Positions 33,734-42,433 of a stretch of 64,000 nucleotides of DNA are shown here, in pieces. The notes below the pieces were generated by a model. It did no database searches. It was not told where the DNA came from and saw nothing but the letters and a program-made list of their open reading frames with translations. Source of the DNA: JAFGDH01 sp964441265 (GTDB lineage Archaea; Aenigmatarchaeota; Aenigmatarchaeia; QMZP01; QMZT01). How positions within the stretch are numbered: position 1 is the first letter of the stretch; every line of letters begins with the position of its first letter. The DNA is taken from assembly GCA_964441265.1 (NCBI GenBank), contig CAYYKJ010000004.1:75627-139626 (forward strand), given 5' to 3'. The position numbers were made by a program, and so were the translations under genes.

Positions 33734-34756
33734 ATGAAGGCATTCATTCTGAACTATCTTATAGGCAGCTTCGCCCTCGACGGGAAGGGGAGGATAATAG
33801 ACTGCGAATTCTTCCCCCCGGACCCGCGGGAGATGGCGGAAAGGATCAGAAGATCAGAGAAGGAGAACATAGACGAGGAGGTCAAACTCCAGAAGAGGCT
33901 GGGGAAGAATTGCGAGTGCGAGCGCGTGGAGGACTATTCCCACCCGGCCTTCCTTTCACTGAAGGAGAAGTTCAGGGGATTCGCCCTCAAGAAGGGATGG
34001 ATCTCATCAGAACAGGAGCTGAACTCCCTCATAGCCAGGACGAACGTTATACTCTCCTCCGCATCCGCGGGCAAGGTGGGGAGGGACAAGATAGTCATAC
34101 AGACCGTACGCCTCCTGGACGAGGCGGACACCGACCTGAACAACATGGCAGGACACATGAGGGAATGGTACGGAATGTACTTCCCGGAACTCACCAGGGC
34201 GGTGGGGGACCACCAGAGGTTCCTCAGGATATTGTCCAAGACACCCGACAAGAAGGACATAAAGGAGATAAAATCCTCCTCGGGCATGCCCTTCGGTGTG
34301 GAAGACCTGGAGCAGGTCAGGAAGTTCTCCAAGTCACTGCTGGAACTCCACAAGTCCAGGGAAAGGCTCTCCGCATACGTCTCCGCTCTAAGCGAGGAGA
34401 TCATGCCCAACACCTCAGCGGTCGCGGGACCGATCCTGGCGGCCAGGCTCGTTTCGCTGGCCGGGGGTCTGGAAAGGATGGCCAAGATGCCGTCCAGCAA
34501 GATACAGCTCCTGGGAGCGGAGAAGGCCCTGTTCAGGCACCTGAGGGGCAAGGGCAAGGCCCCCAAATACGGTGTGCTGTTCTCCAATGCGAACGTGCAG
34601 CAGGCCCCGAAAACCCTGAAAGGGAAGGTCGCCCGCCTCATCGCTTCCAGGGTCTCCATGGCCGCAAAGGTGGACCACTATTCCGGGAAGGACCGCTCGG
34701 CGAGCATGAAGAAGGAAATGAAAAGGAAGCTCAACAACATACTCGGCGGCAATTAA
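33734..34756 (+). CDS. Nop5/Nop56 family box C/D RNP core protein
   Basis: 340 aa. The N-terminal domain leads to a coiled-coil with an internal NOP domain; GMYFPEL (WYGMYFPELTRAVGDHQRFL) and the stretch AGPILAARLVSLAGGLERMAKMPSSKIQLLGAEKALFRHLRG are the diagnostic NOP motif that binds kink-turn RNA with L7Ae. With fibrillarin and guide RNAs it directs 2'-O-methylation of rRNA and tRNA. ATG 33734 fits the shared TATA box. The fibrillarin gene is 500 bases away but on the other strand with one gene between, unlike the usual nop5-flpA operon. Confidence 0.94.
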   Translation: MKAFILNYLIGSFALDGKGRIIDCEFFPPDPREMAERIRRSEKENIDEEVKLQKRLGKNCECERVEDYSHPAFLSLKEKFRGFALKKGWISSEQELNSLIARTNVILSSASAGKVGRDKIVIQTVRLLDEADTDLNNMAGHMREWYGMYFPELTRAVGDHQRFLRILSKTPDKKDIKEIKSSSGMPFGVEDLEQVRKFSKSLLELHKSRERLSAYVSALSEEIMPNTSAVAGPILAARLVSLAGGLERMAKMPSSKIQLLGAEKALFRHLRGKGKAPKYGVLFSNANVQQAPKTLKGKVARLIASRVSMAAKVDHYSGKDRSASMKKEMKRKLNNILGGN

Positions 34757-34779
34757 AGGATTCTTTTACCATTAAAAAA

Positions 34780-35208
34780 TCATTTTTCATAGATGGTGAA
34801 CCCAGCCGATTCCGAGGTCACGTTGCCCAGCACGATCTCCGTCCCCTGGATTCCGAAGGTGTTCCTCTCCATGGAAAGGGACGTCGTAGTCATGCTCCCG
34901 TCCCTGTATATGATTATCTCCGCACCCTTCCCGCTCCAGACACCCCTCACATCCTCGGCGAGCGGCTTGTATATCACCCCTTCGAGGTACAGGGTCAGGT
35001 TCTGATCCTCCAGGAAGGCGCTCTGGCCCTCCTCCAGAATGAATGGCTCGGAAAGCGCGGCCTCCACCGTTCCCTTTTCGCTCTCCACGTAATAGAGCTG
35101 CCCCAGTATGCCCAAGACCACCAGAAAGAGCAGGATCATGATTACCGCTATTATCACCCTGAGAACGTTGATCACCTGGATGGTGCTGAGAGGAAAACGG
35201 GAAGACAT
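34780..35208 (-). CDS. Single-pass membrane protein, 142 aa
   Basis: One membrane segment near the N-terminus (VIIAVIMILLFLVVLGILG) after a short basic stretch, then about 100 strand-rich residues probably outside the cell, with FILEEGQSAFLEDQNLTLYLEGV. No family recognised. It lies 41 bases after the fibrillarin gene on the same strand and converges on the Nop5 gene. Confidence 0.6.
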   Translation of the reverse strand: MSSRFPLSTIQVINVLRVIIAVIMILLFLVVLGILGQLYYVESEKGTVEAALSEPFILEEGQSAFLEDQNLTLYLEGVIYKPLAEDVRGVWSGKGAEIIIYRDGSMTTTSLSMERNTFGIQGTEIVLGNVTSESAGFTIYEK

Positions 35209-35249
35209 GTTAGAATAATGTTTTTCCTACTAAAAAATAATTTTTCATG

Positions 35250-35906
35250 TTATTTTTTCTTTTTCAGCACGACGAAGAGATGGTCCTTCTCGAAGGAGGA
35301 TATGTCCTTCTTCTCCAGCACACTGAATCCCCTTTCCAGTATGGCGGTCTGCTCCCTGAACACGACCCTGGGATCTTTGACCACGTCCACCGACCTCGCC
35401 TTTATGGCGATCATGGCAAGTCCGCCGGGCTTCAGGAAACGCTCGGAATTCCTGAGTAGTATCTCCGCCTGGTCGTCCGCGGCGACGTCCTCGTAGATGA
35501 CATCCACCGGTTCTATCCATCCGTAATCCTCCGGGCTGCGGGCGTCCCCGAGGACCGGGACTATGTTCCCCCTCTTTTCCGCAACGGGGTTCAGGTCGCG
35601 GATGCACCTCTCGGAAAGCTCCACGCCGTAGATTATCCCGTCCTTCCCCGCTATGTCGGAGAAGAAGGTCGCCGTCTGGCCGAAGGATATCCCGAGGTAG
35701 AGGACCTTCGACCCGGATCTGAGTGGGAAGTTCTTCAGCCCCCGTGCTATGGCGGCGCAGGCCTTCGATTTGTAGGGATTCCACTCCCTGTATTCGGAGC
35801 CCTTTATACTGAAAAGATTTTTTGTATAGGTCTTGTCGCCGGGGGTCAGGTTACGGGTGAGTATCCTCTCGTTCTCTTTCCAGACGCCGGGGAAGAGCTG
35901 GTTCAT
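35250..35906 (-). CDS. Fibrillarin-like 2'-O-methyltransferase
   Basis: 218 aa. The N-terminal YTKNLFSIKGSEYREWNPYKSKACAAIARG is typical of fibrillarin. The SAM site is VLYLGISFGQTATFFSDI (the usual G-A-S-x-G-T-T loop is changed here), followed by IYGVELSERCIRDL, VPVLGDARSP and VDVIYEDVAADDQAEIL. It methylates ribose 2'-OH of rRNA in complex with Nop5, L7Ae and box C/D guides. Length is standard. A downstream membrane protein gene follows closely. Confidence 0.93.
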   Translation of the reverse strand: MNQLFPGVWKENERILTRNLTPGDKTYTKNLFSIKGSEYREWNPYKSKACAAIARGLKNFPLRSGSKVLYLGISFGQTATFFSDIAGKDGIIYGVELSERCIRDLNPVAEKRGNIVPVLGDARSPEDYGWIEPVDVIYEDVAADDQAEILLRNSERFLKPGGLAMIAIKARSVDVVKDPRVVFREQTAILERGFSVLEKKDISSFEKDHLFVVLKKKK

Positions 35907-35928
35907 AGAAATTAATGGGGAGATTTAT

Positions 35929-37131
35929 TTAAATTAAGAGACTGCTGATTTTATTGAGCTTATCTGAAGTGGTGTCTGAAAGCTTCAGTCTATTTAAAGA
36001 AGGAAACGATTTCGATCTGTCTCTCTGATCAGGCTTAACGAAATCATAATTCTCCGGCAGGAAGGAATTATTGTTCGGCGTCTTGGCCACACCGGACCCG
36101 TTCTCGGTCTCGATGTAAGTGAAGTGTATATGGCTTAAAGGCAACTTTCCGTTTCCGCGGGCGAATGCCTTGGTGTGCGATTTCACCCCCTCAAGTTTTC
36201 TGTGCGGCAAGCGTTTTCTGTCTTCCATTCCGAGCCAGAAACTATAATTCCTTTTGGGATCCATGGGAACAACGTCACAGGAGACGGCGACTACCATCTC
36301 CCTTCCCTCTGCCATGGACTTGTGATAAGTCTTCTCTATGAGATCCATTTGATCATCAGTTAGATTGGAATATACTCCCGGTATAATGCAGAGGTTGTAC
36401 CCCTTGTTTCTCACATCCTCAATTATTTTCCTTTCAGACTCTTCCGTTATGAGCCTTGAACTCCTGTTTTTGATCAAATCATTATCATGATTCTCAGTTA
36501 CTATCGGGATTATGTCTATATTCCTCCCTCCGTACGGACCCTTTTCGCTGGCCCTCAACTCCCCTCTGGCATCGTCAAGATACATAACCTGCTCCACTGA
36601 TTTTTTATCCGGTTCAAAATATCCCTGTTTATCCCGTCTGACTACCATGTCGAACAGCCATGGATAGGCGTTATGCGGAAACTTCGGTATCACCGAGATA
36701 TCGCCTATCTTTTCAGCACCATCAAAAAACGAAGAAAAATAATCTTCTTCCAGCAGCTCCTTCGCGGCGGGGTCAAAATCCACCTCCCCTCTCAGAACCT
36801 TACCCAGCAGAATCATCCTCTCGAAATGCGTATTATGATTACCGTTTTTGGGAGTCCTTCCAGACAAATCATCATAACTCTTTTCAAATCTCGGTAAATC
36901 CGCCCCGGTCTCTTTTATCCATTTGCTTATTTCTGATTTTTTGGGAAACCGTTTCTTTGACAAAGGGTGGCCTATGCCGATCACACACCCCCTGTAATGG
37001 TTATGAATGGCTGTCTTGAATGCATTTTTCAGATCCATGACGTTTCCCGTGTCGACCGGCATAAATCCCGAGTTATAGCTCAAATATTTCTCTGCCTTGC
37101 TGCTCGCTGAATCCGGATTATATTCAAACAC
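35929..37131 (-). CDS. Hypothetical protein, 400 aa
   Basis: Large soluble protein of no recognised family. Visible segments are an Asn/His-rich TPKNGNHNTHFERM, IGIGHPLSKKRFPKK and YVNY-free helical C-terminus; the His/Asp residues could bind a metal but no known motif fits. A+T-rich compared with core genes. Its N-terminus lies 11 bases downstream of the wHTH regulator gene on the same strand, so the two form an operon. Confidence 0.6.
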   Translation of the reverse strand: MFEYNPDSASSKAEKYLSYNSGFMPVDTGNVMDLKNAFKTAIHNHYRGCVIGIGHPLSKKRFPKKSEISKWIKETGADLPRFEKSYDDLSGRTPKNGNHNTHFERMILLGKVLRGEVDFDPAAKELLEEDYFSSFFDGAEKIGDISVIPKFPHNAYPWLFDMVVRRDKQGYFEPDKKSVEQVMYLDDARGELRASEKGPYGGRNIDIIPIVTENHDNDLIKNRSSRLITEESERKIIEDVRNKGYNLCIIPGVYSNLTDDQMDLIEKTYHKSMAEGREMVVAVSCDVVPMDPKRNYSFWLGMEDRKRLPHRKLEGVKSHTKAFARGNGKLPLSHIHFTYIETENGSGVAKTPNNNSFLPENYDFVKPDQRDRSKSFPSLNRLKLSDTTSDKLNKISSLLI

Positions 37132-37142
37132 TCAATTCACCT

Positions 37143-38084
37143 TCATTCCTTTATCTCAAACGAGTCTATCACTCCTCTGCCCTCTTTGTCCAGTCCCTTG
37201 ATTATCCTCACCAATTCTCCATTATTTGCGTCGTTCTTATCAAATAACCTTTTAAGGTTTTGCGTCAAAGCGATGACCGCCGCCCTCGCTCCCCTCGTCC
37301 TGATGCCGCCGATGACCAGTACATGGCTCTTCGGGTTCATCGGGTTCTTCATCTTTATGATGTACCCCGTCCTGGGGTCCTTATGGGTCGTCTTTGTTTT
37401 CAGCGAACGGAAGTAGTGCCCTTTGTCCCCAAACTCGATCGGGAGATGATCCTTGATCCTGTCTATTATCACATTGGTCCTCACGTTCCCGATGAGTATC
37501 AGGTTTTTGCCGAGATCGGACTCCCTGATCTCGGTGTCGGGAGTGAAGTAGGGGAAGCTGAAATTGTTGACGAAGCTCCCGAGAAAAATTCCGAGATCAT
37601 TCACATAGGTCCCCTCTTTCGATTTTGCATCGAACCTTCCGTGCTCATTCGGGTCGCCCACGATTATCCTGGCGTCCAGTTTCCCGTCTTTCACGAAGGG
37701 ATGGAGGAACTCCAGCATCTCGGTGCTGGCAAGCGGGCCCGCCTTTTTGCCGGATGCGAGCGAGTGCCCGTCCTCGTAAAGCTTGGCGGCGATCACGGGG
37801 GAGACCATGCTGTATATGTTGGCGTTCATTCCGTACCTCTTTTCCACCTCTGTGATCCTGATTATACCGACCTTCTCCATCTTCCTCAGGTGGTAGTATA
37901 TCTTCTGCTCGTGCTCTCCCAGCCTGCGGGCCAGATCCATGGCGCAGCCGGGCTTCTTCACCAGTTCGCTTACAATCTTCAGGGAAAGATCCGAATTGAA
38001 AATATTAAGCTTCTTCGGATGAACAACGAGGGAATCGTAAACGGTTTTGGAGCCGTTATTCTCTTCTATCAGCGAAAAGTCCAT
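37143..38084 (-). CDS. Winged-helix regulator with large C-terminal domain
   Basis: 313 aa. Residues about 30-100 form an ArsR-type winged helix (LSLKIVSELVKKPGCAMDLARRLGEHEQKIYYHLRKMEKVGIIRI), with the GEHEQKIYYHLRKM recognition helix. The remaining 200 residues (ARIIVGDPNEHGRFDAKSKEG..., NLILIGNVRTNVIIDRI, SHVLVIGGIRTRGARAAVIAL) look like a ligand-binding alpha/beta domain unknown to me. ATG 38084 follows GGGAGGGGTG, an excellent ribosome binding site, and is chosen over GTG 38093. It heads an operon with the 400-aa gene. Confidence 0.8.
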   Translation of the reverse strand: MDFSLIEENNGSKTVYDSLVVHPKKLNIFNSDLSLKIVSELVKKPGCAMDLARRLGEHEQKIYYHLRKMEKVGIIRITEVEKRYGMNANIYSMVSPVIAAKLYEDGHSLASGKKAGPLASTEMLEFLHPFVKDGKLDARIIVGDPNEHGRFDAKSKEGTYVNDLGIFLGSFVNNFSFPYFTPDTEIRESDLGKNLILIGNVRTNVIIDRIKDHLPIEFGDKGHYFRSLKTKTTHKDPRTGYIIKMKNPMNPKSHVLVIGGIRTRGARAAVIALTQNLKRLFDKNDANNGELVRIIKGLDKEGRGVIDSFEIKE

Positions 38085-38344
38085 GGCAAACACCCCTCCC
38101 TTCCGGCGGGAGGTCGATGCTTAAAATGTTAGCAGTAAGTTTTAAAAGCTTTTACAATTTTTTTTGTAATACGGAGAAAATAATTTGAACTTTAGATGTA
38201 CCATCAGATAGTAAAATAGCTCCCAGCATATTGATTTTTGGCGATAAAAAAAGATTTTATAAAAAATATTTTTGTAAAGGTTAAACCTTATTTTAAGCCG
38301 GCCTTATAAGGCAGATTTCCATTCCTTTAAACAGATGTCAGGGT

Positions 38345-38848
38345 ATGGTAATTCGCCTGGAGCTGATGAAGATGGACCTCGCAATCTGCAAGATATGCAA
38401 GGAACCGATCTGGAATTTCCTGTGCACTGAATGCCTGGCCAAAGACATAAAGGAAGCTCTACCTGACCACTTAGTAAAGGGGTTCTCAAAGTTCCACCAC
38501 AACTTCAAGAGGTATTTCTACAACAAAAACCATGGAACCGAGTGCGTTCACTGCAAGAAACCCAGTCCTGTTTCTGTATGCCCTTACTGTTATCTGAACG
38601 AGGCGGGGAACTGGATGAGGGGGGTTGACCAGATAATGGCCAAGAGGCTGCTGAGGCTGATACCCCCGTTCAGGCACAAGAGCGAATTCCCGAAGGCAAA
38701 CGTGAGCATGGAATTCACCAATGCGATAACCGAACTGGAGAACGAAAAGGGAACCGAAGGCGTATGCGACAGGTGCGGGGAGTTCTCCGAGAACCTGAAA
38801 CAGCACGGGGAAGACGGCCTGGTGTGCGAAGTGTGCAGGGGATTATGA
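38345..38848 (+). CDS. Zinc-finger protein, 167 aa
   Basis: Three Cys clusters: CKICKEPIWNFLCTEC, CVHCKKPSPVSVCPYC and a C-terminal CDRCGEFSENLKQHG... CEVC, each able to bind one zinc. The middle carries a basic helical region. Likely a nucleic-acid-binding or scaffold protein; the family is not known to me. CCTTATAAGG at 38302-38311 is a probable TATA box. An internal ATG at 38366 is an alternative start. Its 3' end overlaps the convergent metallophosphoesterase gene by 6 bases. Confidence 0.7.
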   Translation: MVIRLELMKMDLAICKICKEPIWNFLCTECLAKDIKEALPDHLVKGFSKFHHNFKRYFYNKNHGTECVHCKKPSPVSVCPYCYLNEAGNWMRGVDQIMAKRLLRLIPPFRHKSEFPKANVSMEFTNAITELENEKGTEGVCDRCGEFSENLKQHGEDGLVCEVCRGL

Positions 38849-39670
38849 TTCCGGTCGGTCCGAAGTGAGGAATCTTATACTGAAAGTTCCCGCCCTCTCT
38901 TTGTCAACGTCATCCAATTTCAGGACGGCGTAAGAGCATTTCCGGGTGCTCATGGAAACGTCTTCAACACCGCTCAGAGCATACCCGGAATCGCCAGCCA
39001 TCGAACCGGGACAGGCGATGTATCTCTTCTTGTTCGAAAATTCGGCTTTCCCGTTGCTATTGAATATATGTCCATTGACGTCGCGGTCGCTGACCTCATT
39101 CTTCCCGGCCTTTTCGGTCTTCCAGATTGAAGGGACGTGCGTGTGCCCGTGCAAAAGCAGGTCGAAATCTCTGTCGTTGAAATTCTTTGCAGCGTGAACA
39201 CTGCTTACTATCCTGGATTTATTATATCCCCCCAGGCCGACATCCTTCTGGGATTCCTTTCCTGTCAGAGGGACCAGACAATCGTGGACCATCAGTATCC
39301 TGTATCCGAAATGCTTATGCTCCAGTACCCGCTTATCCCATTTTTTCAGCCACTTTATGTATTCCTCGCCAAGTTTGTTTCTCATTTTAAGGGCATTTTC
39401 CACGTTCTGCAAACTCCTCTCCCTCTTCCTGCCGGCATTCGCGTATTTCACATACCTCTCAAGCGCAACATCATCGAATATCGACAAATCATGACCTCCC
39501 GGAACCACGTACAGGTTTTTCATACCGGAGAGCTGATCTATGCATTTCCTCGATTTTTCCACATCCCCTTCGCAGATGTCCCCCAGAAATACTGCCCTGT
39601 CGTAGTTTTTGGGGAGACGGGACAGGGAATCGTAATTCCCGTGAAGATCACTGAATACGAGGTATTTCAT
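38843..39670 (-). CDS. Calcineurin-like metallophosphoesterase
   Basis: 275 aa. Metal-binding motifs in order: FSDLHGNYD, FLGDICEGD, VVPGGHDLS (GGHD where GNHD is usual) and LLHGHTHVPS. These hold a two-metal centre that hydrolyses phosphoesters. Substrate unknown: protein, nucleotide and cyclic nucleotide hydrolases share the fold. GTGGTGAT just before the ATG is the ribosome binding site, and TTTATATATT further up the promoter. Confidence 0.85.
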   Translation of the reverse strand: MKYLVFSDLHGNYDSLSRLPKNYDRAVFLGDICEGDVEKSRKCIDQLSGMKNLYVVPGGHDLSIFDDVALERYVKYANAGRKRERSLQNVENALKMRNKLGEEYIKWLKKWDKRVLEHKHFGYRILMVHDCLVPLTGKESQKDVGLGGYNKSRIVSSVHAAKNFNDRDFDLLLHGHTHVPSIWKTEKAGKNEVSDRDVNGHIFNSNGKAEFSNKKRYIACPGSMAGDSGYALSGVEDVSMSTRKCSYAVLKLDDVDKERAGTFSIRFLTSDRPES

Positions 39671-39744
39671 ATCACCACTTATCGATAATAATAATTTTTT
39701 AATATATAAAAACTGTTTTTTAACCGCAGGGGGGATAATAAAAA

Positions 39745-39807
39745 ATGAAAAGGCTTCCCGAGAGCATGGAATTCTTCATAGTGCTGGAGCTGGTCGTTAA
39801 GGAATGA
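39745..39807 (+). CDS. Possible 20-aa peptide
   Basis: ATG 39745 to TGA 39807 encodes MKRLPESMEFFIVLELVVKE. GGGGGGATAAT about ten bases upstream resembles a ribosome binding site, and a TTTTTTAA stretch precedes it. Half of it is hydrophobic. Support is only the upstream signals, so the call is weak. Confidence 0.25.
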   Translation: MKRLPESMEFFIVLELVVKE

Positions 39808-39867
39808 AAGCCAAAACTGCACATAAGCCATAAATACGTTCTCCTACAAAGGTTAATTGTGAACAAG

Positions 39868-39954
39868 ATGAAGAGCCACTTTGAGCAAGAATTGGATGAA
39901 TTGAACGTTTCTCTGCAGGCAGTCGTCCTGCTCGTAGTGGTCCTGCTCCTTTGA
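39868..39954 (+). CDS. Possible 28-aa membrane peptide
   Basis: ATG 39868 to TGA 39954: an acidic start (MKSHFEQELDELNVS) followed by a purely hydrophobic end (VVLLVVVLLL). A CATAAATACG TATA-like element lies at about 39828-39837, suggesting a short leader. The charged-then-hydrophobic layout is like tail-anchored regulatory peptides. Weak call. Confidence 0.3.
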   Translation: MKSHFEQELDELNVSLQAVVLLVVVLLL

Positions 39955-40057
39955 GGGCCTTCATCTCTTGAGTGATTCTGATGAAAGGTCCCTTTTCTTC
40001 TGGTGAGAGCAGACTCGATTTCTCTGTGTTCACAAAAAATAACAAGGAGGAACTGGT

Positions 40058-40309
40058 ATGACTTATAAGAACGGGGATGTCTGCCTTAAGTCTTTCCCTG
40101 TCCCGGGAACCGTGACCGAAGATGTTCCGGAGGAAAGCTTCTTTTATCTGATCGAGAAGAAGCGCTTTAAATTATACCCCGAGGAACTGAACGGCATGGG
40201 GCGAAACAGGAAGGAAAGGCTTAAAGAGATACCCGGAAACCCCGCAACCGTGACTGTGACGCCCGACCACAGATCTTTCAAAAGCAGTTATGACGTAGAC
40301 TGGGAGTAA
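40058..40309 (+). CDS. Hypothetical protein, 83 aa
   Basis: Starts MTYKNGDVCLKSFPVPG. Small charged protein without known domain. AAGGAGGAACTGGT upstream is a strong ribosome binding site, which supports translation. It ends 2 bases from the convergent dehydrogenase gene. Confidence 0.55.
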   Translation: MTYKNGDVCLKSFPVPGTVTEDVPEESFFYLIEKKRFKLYPEELNGMGRNRKERLKEIPGNPATVTVTPDHRSFKSSYDVDWE

Positions 40310-40311
40310 AT

Positions 40312-41298
40312 TCACCCGTTGGGTCTTATTATCACCTTGAGGGAATCCCCGGCCTTTGAAACAAGATCGAAACCTTCCTGAATCTTCTCCAGCGGAAGTG
40401 TGTGGGTGATCATGTCCTTGACCCCGATCTTCCCTTCCGAGATGAGTTTCAGCGACTCTTCCAGGTCTTCCGGGCCGCAGTAATAGGAAGTGATTACCTT
40501 TATCTCATTGCGCCAGAAGTCGTTCACGGGAACGACCACCTGTTTGTCCGGGGAAGGTACGGTGAACAATACGATGACCCCCCCTATATCCACGTTTTTC
40601 CATGCGGTCTCAAAGGCCGGCAGGGCAGCCGCGCATAATATGACAACGTCGAATTTCCCTTTGATTTCCTCATTCGCGTCAATGGCAGTTGCCCCGCATT
40701 TCTTGACGAAATCCAGACGGTACTTATTTATGTCGGTAGCGGTGACCTCGGCACCCTTGTTGAGGGCCAGCTTGACGTGGAGCATGCCCGACATCCCACT
40801 CCCGACAACAAGAACCCTGTCCCCCTTCCTGACATTGGCAAACCTCTGCGCCCGGACCGAGCAGGCCAGCGGCTCTATGAAAGTGGCTTCGTCATATGAC
40901 AGGCGGTCAGGCAGCCTGAAAACAGCCTTGCTTGCCATCTCCCCCGGCACCAGGATAAACTCTGAGAAGGCCCCGCCCAGGCGAACATCCATATTCGGGC
41001 ATACGGACTGGTGTCCCTTTTTGCAGTATCTGCACTCACCGCAGCCTATTTTCGGCGCGACAAAAACCCTGTCACCAGTTTTAAAATCAGTGAAGCTTTC
41101 ACCAATCCCGGCTATCTCTCCTCCCAGTTCATGACCAGGTATCAGGGGAGCTCTGGGGAGCCGGTACCATTCAACGACGTCCGACCCGCAGATTCCGCAG
41201 GAATGCACCTTGACCAGAAGCTCTTTGCCTTTCGGTTTTGGTTTTTCCTTTTCCTCGATACGGATATCTTTGTTGCTGTAGTACATCGCGACTTTCAT
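40312..41298 (-). CDS. Zinc-dependent medium-chain alcohol/sugar dehydrogenase
   Basis: 328 aa MDR-family enzyme. Catalytic zinc ligands are Cys in CGICGSDV and His/Glu in PGHELGGEIAG. The structural zinc lobe is CGECRYCKKGHQSVC. The NAD(P) site is VLVVGSGMSGMLHVKLAL followed by ATDINKYRL, where the Asp suggests NAD preference. Closest in style to sorbitol/threonine dehydrogenases. It is the second gene of an operon 10 bases after the LsrF-like aldolase, so it may act on the same carbon compound. ATG 41298 is chosen; an upstream frame overlaps the aldolase and is not conserved. Confidence 0.88.
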   Translation of the reverse strand: MKVAMYYSNKDIRIEEKEKPKPKGKELLVKVHSCGICGSDVVEWYRLPRAPLIPGHELGGEIAGIGESFTDFKTGDRVFVAPKIGCGECRYCKKGHQSVCPNMDVRLGGAFSEFILVPGEMASKAVFRLPDRLSYDEATFIEPLACSVRAQRFANVRKGDRVLVVGSGMSGMLHVKLALNKGAEVTATDINKYRLDFVKKCGATAIDANEEIKGKFDVVILCAAALPAFETAWKNVDIGGVIVLFTVPSPDKQVVVPVNDFWRNEIKVITSYYCGPEDLEESLKLISEGKIGVKDMITHTLPLEKIQEGFDLVSKAGDSLKVIIRPNG

Positions 41299-41308
41299 TT
41301 TATCAGAA

Positions 41309-42145
41309 TCATACCTTTTTGGTGTCGTCGGCTGCGATACCGGACTTCTTCTTTGGCCCGGATGCTTTCTTGTTCTCGTTATAGAACTGCAGCGCCTCTT
41401 TGGGGCTGGCATCCTTGTGTATCAGCTCCCTGACCGCCCTGATCATCGCCACGGGGTCGTCTGCCTGGAATATGTTCCTTCCCATGTCCACGCCTACCGC
41501 TCCGGCCTCTATGGCGTTGTGTGCCATCGTAAGGGCATCCAGCTCAGGGATCTTCTTTCCCCCTGCCATGACGATAGGGACGGGGCAGGATTCTATCACC
41601 TTTTCGAAGCCTTCGCAGTAGTAGGTCTTCACCACGTGGGCGCCATGCTCGGCGGCCATCCTGGAGGCGAGCGATAGGTAGCGGGCATCCTTTGTCATGT
41701 CCTTCCCAACGGCTGTCACGGCCATGGCGACCAGGCCGTATGCCTCGCAATCGTCAACCCAGCGGGAGAAATCCAGGATCGTGTCCCTCTCCCATGGCAT
41801 GCCCACGGTGATCGAATAACCGATTCCCACCGCGTTCAGCCGCAGGACGTCCTCCACGGATATGGTGATTCCCTCATGGAGAAGCTCAGGACCCACTATG
41901 CTCGTGCCTCCCGAAGCCCTGAGCATCACGGGAACGTCCGTTTCCGGGTCCACGCATGCCCTCACCATTCCCCTGGTGGAGAAGAGTGTATCGCAATAAG
42001 GTATGAGCGGCTCCACCGCCTTCTTCCAGTTCTCCAGCCCCGTGGTGGGACCCAGAAAATAACCGTGATCGACCGCCAGCATTAGCGACCTCCCGGTCTT
42101 GGGTTTTATTATCTTGGACAACCTGTTCTTCATTCCCCAGTCCAT
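41309..42145 (-). CDS. LsrF/DeoC-type class I aldolase or thiolase
   Basis: 278 aa. The start DWGMKNRLSKIIKPKTGRSLMLAVDHGYFLGPTTGL is strikingly like bacterial LsrF (3-hydroxy-5-phosphonooxypentane-2,4-dione thiolase), and LRASGGTSI, MAVTAVGKDMTKDARYLSLASRMAAE and VVKTYYCEGFEKVI with the Schiff-base Lys agree. PIVMAGGKKIPE and GAVGVDMGRNIFQ complete the TIM barrel phosphate site. In archaea this fold also includes the aldolase of the modified shikimate route and class I FBP aldolase, so exact substrate is open. Co-transcribed with a zinc-dependent dehydrogenase; no lsr transport genes are present. Confidence 0.82.
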   Translation of the reverse strand: MDWGMKNRLSKIIKPKTGRSLMLAVDHGYFLGPTTGLENWKKAVEPLIPYCDTLFSTRGMVRACVDPETDVPVMLRASGGTSIVGPELLHEGITISVEDVLRLNAVGIGYSITVGMPWERDTILDFSRWVDDCEAYGLVAMAVTAVGKDMTKDARYLSLASRMAAEHGAHVVKTYYCEGFEKVIESCPVPIVMAGGKKIPELDALTMAHNAIEAGAVGVDMGRNIFQADDPVAMIRAVRELIHKDASPKEALQFYNENKKASGPKKKSGIAADDTKKV

Positions 42146-42172
42146 ATCAACAACCTCCTTTGTTCATGTACA

Positions 42173-42397
42173 TCATCCGTCCTCTTTATTTTCCGGCCGG
42201 ACGATGAGATACCCCTTATCGATAAGCCAGTGATGGAACTGCCATGTCGTGAACAGGCAGGACTCCCTGCACTCCTTCCGTATGTTTTCGTGTTCCTCTG
42301 ACCCGGGCTCGTGTTTTTCCAGCTCGATCTGCCTGGGACACTCGACATCCCTGCAGAACTCCCTTCTCTGGTAGTCGGCGTATCCCTCGATGGGCAT
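42173..42397 (-). CDS. Small cysteine-containing protein, 74 aa
   Basis: MPIEGYADYQRREFCRDVECP... IRKECRESCLFTTWQFHHW. Four Cys in a C-x4-C ... C-x3-C arrangement could bind zinc or an Fe-S cluster. ATG 42397 fits CTTTTATTTC as a leaderless TATA box; the in-frame TTG six bases upstream is less likely. Similar small proteins occur in other archaea as far as I can recall, but I cannot name the family. Confidence 0.6.
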   Translation of the reverse strand: MPIEGYADYQRREFCRDVECPRQIELEKHEPGSEEHENIRKECRESCLFTTWQFHHWLIDKGYLIVRPENKEDG

Positions 42398-42433
42398 GAT
42401 CAAGTCTGGGAGAGGGGAAATAAAAAGATAATG

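Noticed and set aside
33700..35496. 598-codon open frame on the + strand over Nop5, a membrane protein and fibrillarin
   Set aside because: It overlaps three recognised genes in other frames and its sequence is Arg/Gly/Pro-rich without domains, as expected for a shadow frame.
39797..40045. 82-codon reverse frame
   Set aside because: Needs a TTG start, has no promoter or ribosome binding site, and overlaps the small forward frames and the strong ribosome binding site of the next gene.
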